Part shown: positions 36,641-47,700 of the stretch, piece by piece
Layout: each line of letters starts with the position of its first letter
How positions within the stretch are numbered: position 1 is the stretch's first letter
Assembly: GCF_037975245.1 (NCBI RefSeq)
Contig: NC_092581.1
Coordinates: 4,628,001-4,692,000 of the forward strand
Direction: 5' to 3'
DNA: 64,000 nt
Source: Apostichopus japonicus
Taxonomy: Eukaryota; Echinodermata; Holothuroidea; Aspidochirotida; Stichopodidae
Translations under genes and position numbers: made by a program
Notes under the pieces: generated by a model
The model's input: only the letters and a program-made list of their open reading frames with translations
What the model was told of the DNA's origin: nothing
The model's database searches: none

Positions 36641-39600
36641 TCAAGGTATCCGCACCGAGGTGAGCAGCTTACTCTCCTGAAAGTCAAAGAGACAGAAAAT
36701 AAAACCTGTTATGAAGTGCTTATTTTGCTGCCAAAAATGCCGGCATGGGTAAATATGTAAATTGTAGAAAGCCTGACGTTTTCGATCCTACCAGGATCTT
36801 CTTCAGAGGTTACTTGAGCTTCTGTTAGTGGACTGGAAATGAAATTAACTGGCTCATGAAAGGTGTTTGACGTACAAAAGAAAGCAAATTAAAATTACAT
36901 TAAATTTGAGGTAAAAAGTAGAAGATAGAAAATGAAAGAAACTGATTGTTGGGTTTCATTTTTGGGCTATAAATGATTCAGGCTTACTTTCAGAATTCTA
37001 CCATATCCACATATGAATATGCAATAATTAATACATGCTATGTTTTGCATATAAATACTTGTGCATATAATTACATATTTGTGCAATAAATATATGTTCA
37101 ATAAAATAATATAAATAATCTGAAGTCCCCCCCCACAGGTGCAGTAGGTGGGTCATGAGCATAACCGCTCACAACAAAAGCAGCCCCAAATCTTATATGC
37201 AAATTTGGGCTACGCAGATGTACATTTACCGTCAAAACATAAAATATTTGCTGTTTCTAATGAAAGCTATATGCCTCATTTGAGGAGATTAATTTGTTTT
37301 TAACCTGCTTGGTAACACCAATGTAAAAACAATAAAACTTGTGTGCTCAAGTGCTTGCATGCCACCAAACAGTTTCTTCTAAGTAAGCTGTACTAAAATA
37401 TATCTTTCAGTCAGAATAATTAAGAGCTGAAAAGTTGGACAGTTCAGGTTTTGAGATTTTTGAAGTATTCAAGACGTATCTTTAATGAGTGGATAATATG
37501 TTAAGCCTTCGGCAAAGTGAATAGATTCACTCACTCACTACTTCATTTCATGATATCTGAAAATTCATTAAAAGATTTAATCTGATCAATTACAAATTTA
37601 CCTTACATAATACTCTGTACCTGTGTCAAACATTGCAAAACGTATTAAAGTGAAGGAAACACAAATACATGCTTTAAGAATGCAATATGTCCAAGAAATG
37701 TCTACAAAGGCTAGGATTCCAACTAAAATTTCTTCACTGTTTTCTTTTCATGAAATGTTTATTTCTGTTTGTTTCAATTTATACTTCCTCAAACTAAGCC
37801 TTTGAGTTACCTCATATTCTCTATCAGAGGTGATAAGCCCTGTCACGGCTACCAACTGGTATTGCTTGTGTTTGAGTTGTCCCATGGTCTTCCTGAGGGG
37901 TTTAAGTGCTGCCCCCGTTACGTTACCCGCCCGTAGGGTCGCCATGTCGTTTGGTTTGGCGCTGGGGTCAAACAGGAGTAGGCGGATCGACCCGTCCTTC
38001 AGCACCTCGTATCCAACGATGGTTCTACTGTGACCTGCGTAAAAGAAAAGGGGAAAAAAATCTCTCTAAAAAAAAAAGGCTTTCAAACAGATTACAAGCT
38101 ATTTTGCTGTCAAAGCACCTCTCCTCTTCCCCTGTTGGTTTCTTTCTTTCTTCTCTCCATCCCTTGTCTACTAATCCCCTTACATCTATCTCTTTGTGTT
38201 CACCATGCTACTTAACCTGTCTGTATTCTGTGCGTGTTTTTGTACCTTCTGTTACTGAAGATCCTACTAGGATCGAAACGTCAGGCCAACTTACTTTTAC
38301 ACATTCTCCTACACAGGCTCTCTAGTGGATAAGCAGTTTGCTAACAGTTTTATTTTATTTTGAAAGCAAAATAAATACGTATTCTATGAATTTATGAAAT
38401 CTAATCACCTTGATGCTGGAGATACAAAGGCATTTTCTTGCTAAGTGAAGCCTCTTCCTTTCCAAAGACGCCAAAGAGAGACGGCCTGCCGAAGTAATCT
38501 CGAACCCATTCGAACATCCGTGGATGAGTCCCTCCCTGACCAGAGCTCTTGTGGAAGTCAACCAGTTTGCATCTAAACACATCCAAAAAGGAACAAATAG
38601 AAAGATAGTTGAGGACGAGGGTAAAAACAGGATGGCTGGGAAATAAAGATTTTATACCGCTTGGATACAATTTCTTTATAATTAATCTGGGCTTTATAGA
38701 ACAGCACAGTTAACAAGAACAAAGAGAAGCTCACTAATTAGCTATTTATTTTTATCTGTATCTGGGCGAAGCTTTTTCTCTAGCATTACAATCTTACCGA
38801 TGAAAAGTGTCTCCTTCTGATCTATCCATCTAGCTCACTAACCAACTCACTGACAGACACATACATACAACATTAACATTCAATGCATCCCCCAAGATCT
38901 CTCGGATTGTACAAATGTCACGTGGCAAAAAATGACTCATAAATTGTATACGACATGAGTAATCTGGTATCTTTCTATGAAGTCAATACATAAGTTCTTT
39001 TCAGTATTAAAGTTTGGAAGTAAATGTTACCCAAAGGCATAGTTTTGCTACTACCTGTAGCTTATAAAGTTTTAAGCTAACATCAATCAAACCACAGATG
39101 GGCAAATTGTGGCATGCCGGTTTGCTGGCAGTGGGTAAGTCCCATATGGTATTCAACTTGATGGTCTTTAATACAATAAATGAGTAATGTGTCTTTTTTA
39201 TCCAACCATATATTCATGAATTAAACTGAATAACGAAAAAGTAAAACATGAAATATGTATATATTTTGACATAACCTATTGATAATTTACAAGTACTTCA
39301 CTTTCTTATCTCTGGATTACCAAGTCCAGATAATGTACAAGAAATCTCTTTTCCGTGAAGCAGGAAGTAGGTAAATCGTGAAGCTTTGCAGTGCCCTGCG
39401 AATTTTGTACAAAACTTTACATCATGTCATGTCAAGATAAATTTGGTGCCCACTCCTGAGTTGATGCTTAAATGATTTGACACTAAAATAACACAAATTT
39501 CAAGAAGGGTTCTTTTTTTCAATTTGCAGCCCTCAAACTGTGAAACATTCTTCCCACCTGCATAAGGAATGCCCCTGCCATAGACAATTTTAAAAGCGTC

Positions 39601-42600
39601 TTAAAACCACACTTATTCACGTGCTACCCTCATTGGACCTTGTAATTTTTTCGATCCTTTGTGTATTTTTAAGTCTGTACTGCTATGCTGTATTTTTGTA
39701 CTCATTTTGTTTCTTGTAAAGCGCATTGAGACCATCTATATAAATTATTATTATTATTTATATTATTATTAATATTATTATTATTATTATTAATATGAAT
39801 ATTATTACTAGTAGTATTATTATTATGTGGTTTATAAACTGTATCTGTTTGTAAATATTGATCAAATGAACCATCAAGAAGTTTTGCACTCTAGCCTTCG
39901 AACACGACCAGCTGATATTAAACAAAGTTCCTCTACTTATGAACCTGTATTTCCTTACTTGACTCTCAGAGAGTGCAAGAGAGCTATTATTTCCGTAGCA
40001 CCGATCCACTTGCGGGTGTTAACAAGTCTGTTTCCCAGTTGCTCCCTGCCGGCCGGATCGAATCCATTTTTCCAGGCATTCTCGATCAGTTTCTGGATGT
40101 AATTTATGGATGGAATCGCATTCTTACCTAAAACACATTCAAAGAAGACAAATAACAGCAAAGTGAATATGTGATTGCAAAATATTTTCTGTATCTGTAC
40201 TTAAAGCAGCATTTTGCGTTTGGTCGCCGTTTTCTACTCTTTTGACATGTCCATCAAGTTTTTTACATATATCAATCACAAAACAGCAAACTAAGATATT
40301 AGCCAAGTTTTTCCCTGCCAACAACATTAATTGGTGAGTAATTAAGGATATTTGCAGATAATGAGAAAAGTGTCCACGACAAATTCCACATTTAAAATTA
40401 ATCGCATACAGTTCCCCCAAACCCACTTGTTTGAATTCAACCAATCAGAGAGGCAGGTTTAGTTATGAGCCGTTGCTAAAAAAAGATTCAAGACTTTGCG
40501 TTGGTACAACCAGGGAGTTGTTATGGAGCTCCCTGGTACAACTGCTATATAGACTGTACACAAATCAAGAATGGTGTTGTAAATTACGTATTGGTCAATG
40601 ACGTTCGTAGTGTTTCAATATTCATGTTATGGGCGAGGTTTATTGGGATCCCAACGGAAAATATCTTGGAGAAAAACAAAGTTCAAAGTTGCAAATTTTG
40701 CGACATTTATGCCACCATTTGAAGTAAGATTTAAATAGATAAGCTAGTTATGTATGTCGTTATGGCATAGTGGAGTCAGTGAGATTGAGAAAAATCATAG
40801 AAAAGGACGCAAAATGCTGCTTTAAATACATCCACGGTAACTCACCATTAAATACAACTTCCCTATATCTTGGCACATGCCACATGGCAGATAGAAGCAT
40901 CTGTAGATTCCGATAGCCGCAACCCCATCCCCTACACCCAGGGGAGGATCCAAAGTGGTCCGTCTGTTCTGCTAGGCGAGCGTGATCAACGTTGTAGACG
41001 TTACCGTCGTAGAACCTCGATAACGAGGCAATGACACCTGTAAACATGTCAACCAAAAAGAAGACAATTTGGTTAAGAAATATCCATATCCGTAAACAAT
41101 TTGCATAAATTGAGTTAGACCTAGGCTATGAGATTCTAACTTGGGATTTGTCATTAAATTAGAAAATGACCATGGCTGACCTTTGAACCTTTTTAAAACA
41201 GCTAGTCTTCCTTTACGTAGGACGACCGAAATTTTCAATTTCAAATTGTCCCCGAGACAATTTATTACAAAGTTGGTTGACAGAAAAGCTTGTACCTTTT
41301 TCATCTATCATGCTCACCATTGCAGCCCATATGTAATATATTCACATGTCATAAAGAACTGTAAAAGATACTGATCTATACTAGAATGAAGTTGATAAAG
41401 GGAATTTACTTTAATTCTGTTACTCTAGCAGTCGTTTAGGTCGTCCCACCATTAAAGGTATTGATCCCTTATAGAGTACTTGGAACCTTCATGCATCAAT
41501 CTGCTGATGAATATTCATAAAGAGAACCCCCATTTGTGCACTAGAATGGATTGCTATCTGCTACCATTACAGTAAATGACAGCAAAGGAAATTCTTTAGT
41601 TTGATAATGGAGTTTAATGATCCAGATAATTATGAGGGCTGCTCTATGGCAATGTGATTAAAGAGGCAATCACACAGCAGTTGTTGCCAGGACCATCAGT
41701 ATTTGTAGGAAGATTTTTCATGGGCATAGGGGCATGTGGTGGGGGCACTCACAGCAGTTAACCGTTGTTGCAGTTAGTTAATTTGAGCCCATTCCCAGCC
41801 AGTGATAAATGCTGACAAAAGCCGACATACCTGATGTTTTGTGTCTGCTGTCCTCTTCACCCGTGGATTGCACCCTTTGCAGTTTACTCTTCTGATTGTA
41901 AAACTCAGCGATTCCCATGTCACCGTGAAAGACAGCCTTCTCCAATTTTGATTCTGCTTGCTTTTTATAGCTCCCTTTTTCATCCATTCCATACTGCTGC
42001 TGTTGACAATAAAAAATTGTATCACATGGTACTAAAGTCCAAAACAATAAACATAATACTAAATAAATATATCAAACATACATAAACCATTCTGGAGGCA
42101 AATTAAATTGGAAACGGCTGGTAACTTTTACATACTACATTTATTGACTATCCTAGGATCATTATTTAATGCACGGTTGATAAATAGCACAAAGACCAAT
42201 CCTGTTTATATTAATTAATTCATACACCATTTGAAAAAAATAGCATCCATAAAGGTGGAAGGTATTGTGCAAGGCTTCTAACTGACTGACAAACAAAACA
42301 AATGATACTGAAAGGATATAAGCAAGGTCGAAATTGATTAAATTATCCATATCACAATCTAGAAATGCTTATTGAACATTGTCCGGTGTGAAAAATTGGC
42401 TGTCCAACACAAGTTTACGATCATAAAGGAAGCAATGGCTACTGTAGTTATTCATGTACATACAAAACACTTGCTTGTCTTTCCAAGAACCTCACCGATA
42501 TAGTTTGGTTGTCCACCCTCCTCCCCCCCCCCCCAAAGAGAATTACTAGACAAACTTTAATAAACACCCCAGTATCATAAAAATTCTTGAGTAATTGGCC

Positions 42601-43772
42601 CTCATTCTCACCTGTAACAGTTTTAGGGTCTCCTTCTCCCTCTTATCCTGTTGTTCTTTCTCTTGCATTTGCAGTTGCTCGGCAACCAGCCTGTCACTTA
42701 TATCATTGGTAACTGGGGAGGACTCAAAATGGCTGTTGACATGTCGTTCAAGTTTATCTGCGGGGAGTCCCTCCACCGGGCAGATCGGGCAAGAGCCTTT
42801 CTCTTCTCCAGCAGTGGAATCCCCGTTCGTGAAAAGTTTCCTCTTGGCAGTGGAGGGTTCACCAGATTCCCCACTTTGATCCGATTCCTCCATCTTTGGC
42901 AGTACTAAGTAATCGCTTTTTGGTGTCACGGCCATGGAAGAAGCATCCGCGTGCTCTAGATCGACGTGATGTCGAATGAACTCTGTGTCGTAATCTCCCA
43001 GGCCGCAAAACGGGCACAGGATCGGTTCGTCGATATGTTTTGCACGTTTACTTAGATTCAGTAAAGTTTCCTTTGGCTTTGCAGTCACTCTTCCCAACCC
43101 ACCAGCCATTAAATCTTCTTCCTCTTCGCTGTCGCTCGATTCGATAAACCACGGTCGGCCGTTCCGAGGCATGAACTCGCTCCTGCCAGAAGTTGATGGT
43201 AGCTCCTGCCAGAGTCCTTCGACCTCACTGATTAGTCTCTTGTTTCTACTTTCAGATTTCGAAGAAGTTGCCTTTGACGGAGTAGAAACGTCTTCACGGT
43301 CCGGTTCTGCATCACTAGAGGAGGAATCTAAAGAATGACTCGACTTGTAAAATACTTCCATCTTTATCGATTCTATGGAATCATCAACAAAAGCTGTATC
43401 CATCTCTCCATTTTTCTCTGGGGAGCAGAATTCCTGTGATGGGGACAACTCAGTCGTAGTCTGAACGAGATCTCTGTCAAATTTCTGCGGAGCTACTTCG
43501 ACGAGCTTCACTCCCTCCCAGTCACGTTTACCATGTTCTTCTGGAACATTCGACTGGTCTGTGCTGTTGGATCTGAGAGGGCTAAGAATATCTGAATGGG
43601 CTGTGTTGACATGAAACCTCAATTCATCGATGTCAACTTGCTTGAGGTCGCAAAACGGACACTGTGCTCCAAATTTCTCATGCTCCTCCTTCATATGAAG
43701 CCTGACCAACTTCTCTGACTCAAAATCTTGGCCGCATATTTCGCAGCAAGGGTAGTCTGCGTCATTATTCAT
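36641..43772 (-). CDS. ZUP1: Zinc finger-containing ubiquitin peptidase 1 (ZUP1/ZUFSP), complete, 7 exons
   Basis: Cysteine protease of the C78 family that cleaves K63-linked ubiquitin chains and acts in genome maintenance (established for vertebrate ZUP1). Exons: 43772-42612, 41999-41831, 41037-40846, 40127-39959, 38572-38409, 38034-37811, 36676-36641. Junction phases agree, giving 704 aa; human ZUP1 is about 580, the extra length being an acidic/Ser-rich linker in exon 1. Seen: C2H2-type fingers at 10-31 and 38-59, a third near 250-273 and a fourth near 327-350; a Glu/Gln-rich ubiquitin-interacting helix at about 358-387; a QQYGMD...YKKQ segment; the catalytic loop GWGCGYRN with nucleophile Cys483; VDFHKS...THPRMFEW; catalytic His620 in GHSRTIVG; Asp641 in LLLFDPS; LKHKQYQ; and the C-terminal RIP. 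The last exon is only 36 nt. Without it, read-through from exon 6 gives a false EINIS end. Head to head with CEP162. Confidence 0.95.
36768..36830 (-). mobile_element. Fragment of a recurrent retroelement-like motif (GATCCT hairpin)
   Basis: On the minus strand: CTGAAGA, then a GATCCTGGTAGGATC stem-loop, then GAAAACGTCAGGC. The same motif occurs at 38256-38362 and, as a palindrome, at 57071-57190. It resembles the conserved terminal motif of Penelope-like elements, some of which carry hammerhead ribozymes. Family assignment is an inference. It lies in ZUP1 intron 6. Confidence 0.45.
38256..38362 (+). mobile_element. Fragment of a recurrent retroelement-like motif with 3' tail
   Basis: Plus-strand CTGAAGATCCTACTAGGATC then GAAACGTCAGGCCAACTTAC, followed by a conserved tail through CTCTCTAGTGGATAAGCAG to TTTATTTTATTTT. 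The tail is also found, inverted, at 57024-57070. Lies in ZUP1 intron 5 in antisense orientation. Confidence 0.5.
39523..39830 (+). mobile_element. 3' end of a non-LTR retrotransposon (LINE) with (ATT)n tail
   Basis: The plus strand encodes a remnant of the ORF2 C-terminus. NILPTCIRNAPAIDNFKSVL followed by KPHLF matches the 'WN.LP..IRN......FK..LK.HLF' signature that ends many reverse transcriptase ORFs. The usual Trp codon is a stop (TGA), so it is dead. It is followed by a short 3' UTR with GTAAAGCGCATTGAGA and an (ATT)n microsatellite tail (39745-39826). 5'-truncated; antisense in ZUP1 intron 4. Confidence 0.8.
40201..40825. mobile_element. MITE family M2, copy 1 (TTAAAGCAGCATTTTGCG ends)
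   Basis: About 625 bp. Left end TTAAAGCAGCATTTTGCGT; right end is its reverse complement ACGCAAAATGCTGCTTTAA, less one base. TTAA is at both borders. It contains an internal hairpin around GGGAGTTGTTATGGAGCTCCC. No coding capacity. It lies in ZUP1 intron 3 and ends 19-20 bp from the exon 3 donor (40845-40844). The second copy is 53456-54097. Confidence 0.9.
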
Positions 43773-44725
43773 CGTAACATTTTCTTCCAGACTCGAACAA
43801 GTCCTGCACTGCGTTTTGTCAGTTCTACGTCAAAAGAACACAAAAACCACATATTTTGAACTTGCATGGAAACTATGATGAACATTTGGAATAACTGTCG
43901 TAATTATTCTGGGATTCAGATATCTGTTAGAATCATTTATTCTAATCTTCTGTTGTGCTTAACCCAATGACAGCGAATCAAAGTATAGTTGAACACCTAT
44001 ACACACACTTGTATACTCCCACACGATAGTGGTAGTTGTATGCTCTGTATTATCATAATGATCTTCAAGTGCATAGCACTTTAATGTGTGACAAACGAGT
44101 CTATAGCTTATCTTTGCCCTCTGTAGCATAGGCTAGGCCTTTTCCTAACGTCGATGTTTTATAGCCTTCTTGAATGATGAATCAAGAATAGTAATGATGA
44201 CATTATTTGTCTACTGAATGAAATGACAGTAATCTGACCGTTAGAATTTCACTTATCTGTCTAATTACATTTCCACTACCAGACCAAAGCCGGAAACGGT
44301 ATCTATGCACAGTAACTTGAATACTAACCACAAAGCTAGCAAGCTTCAATAACAAACGAAAGACAATCATCAACAACAACAATGTAACGGTGAGGGCACC
44401 TATTTCAAAACACTGTAACTTTCCGTATGTGATAAACTGATGATTTTACAGATAATTTGGGAAAAATGTCTTCATACCTTAAATCTGTCAGTGCACTAAA
44501 TAGTTCGTGCCATCATGCCACACGTTTGAAACAAGATTCAAGCAAGAGAGAAACACCTATTTTGGGAAAAGTGATCGACCTTCGAAGTTCGAGTCATCAT
44601 CATCATGGCTTCCTGTCTGAAGTGTTCGTGGGCAGCGTAGTCTATAAATATAGCTTAGTGATGTACGAGGCGCGAGTTTGATTTTAAATTCCACAACAGA
44701 TTGCAACGACACATACGAAGTGAAG
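43773..44725. promoter_or_regulatory. Divergent ZUP1-CEP162 promoter interval
   Basis: 953 bp between the ZUP1 start codon (minus) and the CEP162 start codon (plus). The only core motif I can point to is a TATA-like box near the CEP162 side (44643-44650). I looked for an RFX X-box, expected for a ciliary gene, and did not find a convincing one. 5' UTRs of both genes must lie here. Confidence 0.6.
44643..44650 (+). promoter_or_regulatory. Candidate TATA box (TATAAATA) for CEP162
   Basis: TATAAATA, 76 bp upstream of the CEP162 ATG, which would give a 5' UTR of about 45 nt if used. Sequence match only. Confidence 0.35.
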
Positions 44726-47700
44726 ATGTCTCGGAAGCCAAAATTATCACAGAGGGACCTTGATGATGCGTTCGAAAGTTTTATGAAAGAGGTTTGAATT
44801 TTATCATGCAAAGAATTTAGTGATTAGGTTTTTTTTAATCGTACGGCGGTTAAATTTGTGAAAACCTTAGCCAAAGTTACTAGCTAGTATTTATTAGTAA
44901 AATAGTGGGTCAGCTTATTCGCGGAACCACTTCCCCTTGTGATCTAACAATAACATATAACCCAAGGTTCATTTTCAAGTTGCTACTGTTGCCCCACAAA
45001 TGCAAGTGTAAATGTGATGTAGTCTAAATGCTAAGTTTTGGTGGGAGTTTGAGTGGGAAAAAAAGGGGTTTTGCTAGTACTGGCAATATAGGCCTAGCCT
45101 AGGTGAGTTGTGTGAACCAGGAATACCTACTCACAATGCAGCTACTGAATTTTCACGAAGCTTTGGCAAGTGTAATGTGAACGTTTAAAAGATGAATAAT
45201 TTATCCAGTACCACATACAAAAATGCTATTTAAAATAGTCAACACTCCACAAATTTGTGCTAACATGAATGTAAAGCAGCATTGGTGCACAGGACTATAC
45301 CATTTTCAGTATTGTATGAGAAACATAACTGAATAAACCTCGATCAAAAGTACAAATATTTTTAAAATTTGAGAGCTTACATTAATAATTGAGTGTGCCA
45401 TTTTTGTTTTTAGTGGTACTTTGGTACCATCTTGTTATCCCTTATGTATCTGGTGCTTTTAGAATAGATTGAATAGACACAAATGCAGTTACACTGTATA
45501 TATGTCCCCCCATGAACTCTTTCAGTCAGTTTCAGATGACTCGTTAGACTCGGCAAGAGTGAACCAGCTCTTTGAGAAGGCAAAGCAAGGAAAGAAAAAG
45601 AAAGGTGACTCTCCTTGGTGGATGCAGAAAGACGAAAGTGATGATGATCCTGGGAGCAGCCAAGAAAAAGTCACACCCTCGAGTAAGTGTCGGGTCTAGA
45701 TATATTATCAGACTTTCTTGGAAATCTTTCTTACTTAGCGGAACCGTGAATTATCCTATTGTAACGTTGACCAGTGTCCCCGAAGTCCAGCTGCTTGAAC
45801 TAATAAAAAATCTTCAACACATATCAAGACAAAAATCGGAGAAGAGGTTGATGACTGGTTGATCGCTTATTTATTGATTTATTACGTTGATCTTTGATTC
45901 ACTGGCACATGAATTTACCACAGATTATGGCATTGACAGACTTTACAAATAAGCAGTTAATAGAAATGGTACAGGAACTGTCTGTACACTTTAGCAGTAA
46001 CACAGTTACGCACTTAGGAAGTTACCCAGTTAGGTAGTTACACAGTTACGCAACTACGCACTTACGCGGTTACGCACTTACGCAGTTGCGCACTTACGCA
46101 GTTACGCACTTACGCAGTTACGCACTTACGCAGTTACACTAACTCGTGGAGGCATACAAGATATTTTATTGGGACTTACTCAACAACAGGCTTAAAGACT
46201 TAACCAGTTTATATTACTAAATAAAATATCTCTTTTCGAGATCACAACCGAACCAGTACGTGGGTAAATGTATTTACAGATGAAGGATAATACTAGCGTT
46301 TGTTGACACTAGTCGTTCTCACTACTTGCTTTGCTTAAGAAAACACAAAAGATATATATAAAACAAACGCCCACATGAAACACACGGTATAGCGTTTGTG
46401 AGCCTCCTAGTGAAGTCGAAATTACAATTATCGAACCCCCTATAGAATGTGACAACAAATATGACGTCCTAAAAATACACCCTAGTTTCTTGCTACTTCA
46501 ATGCACTTAGCGCAACGATAATTTTCTTACAATTCCCTAGGTGTACGAAAAATAACCCCCGTCACCCCAAAGATACCCGATTTAATCTTTCCTAAGACAA
46601 ACAATTAAACCTAGAAGTCATGCCAAGCACATAATCGTGTGATAGAACAAAAATATACCAGTGAAGTGGTAGCAACTTACAGAAAATAGGCGTTCTCTCG
46701 GTTCTCTCTCCGTCAGAGGCCAATCTTGGAATACCTTGTGAGCGTGGTGAGCTCAAACTAATAAAACAATCTGCGCTACCACTAACATGGGACACATCTC
46801 AATTCGGGTGCTGATTCAGCAAGGTTTATAAACAAACAGGGCTACGATTTTCATTGGCTGTCCCCACCTGCAACTCGCAAAAGCTCTACACATATTTTTA
46901 GAGAGAGGCCATCGACGGGTAGAACCGAGGGAACGCTCATTCTAAAACGAATATTACAATAACAAATTACTTAAAGGGATACATTTCCGTTACACTATCA
47001 ACAGTGCACTACGAGTTAGTACTGTCAGAACCAACATCCTAAACTTTTGTTTCAATTTCTGTTTATTCTAAGAAACTGATTTAGAGTGACCAAAATCTCT
47101 TTTATGAAAAGTGGCATGATTATACTGTGCAATTGATGATTTCCATTGACCATGGATAATCTCTTAGTGAAATGATATTTACATTCCTGAAAATAAGCCT
47201 GTATGTTTGGGGTTTGGCTAGACCTGTTTGTTGTGTTAGAAAAACTTGACTGTCTGCAAAGCTTGCCATATAGACTTATATTTATAGAACCTACCTTACA
47301 GTTTTCCAAGGATTAATGCAATTTCTCTCGGCTCTTGCATTGCTTTCAAAAGATTTCATCTACCGCAGCTGAATTTCAGTTGTGATTTCACCTGCCTGGA
47401 GTGGTTGTAACATTCTTACCTTTTAAAAGTATAGTTTTGCCACAATAGTTCCTAATAGTTAAAGGGTGTGAAGACTGGCGCAAAAAGAAACGTCTAATGC
47501 CGGTAATCTGACCTAGTTTCGAATGAGGTGTAATAGAAGTGTTAGACACCACCATCGATCCCAGAAAATACACACACAGCTTGCTACTGTCGGTAATTAG
47601 ACACTAGTGTACAGTCAGTACATACAGCTGCGGTCAATACCCACAGCACAGTGTATAAACGATACAGTGATGGACATCTCAGGTCCAGCTATAGATAACA

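Noticed and set aside
37748-37810. Continuation of ZUP1 exon 6 to a stop (…LKQTEINIS) as the protein C-terminus
   Set aside because: A GT donor in the right phase joins to 36676-36641, which restores the conserved ...IP ending; the read-through tail is not family-like.
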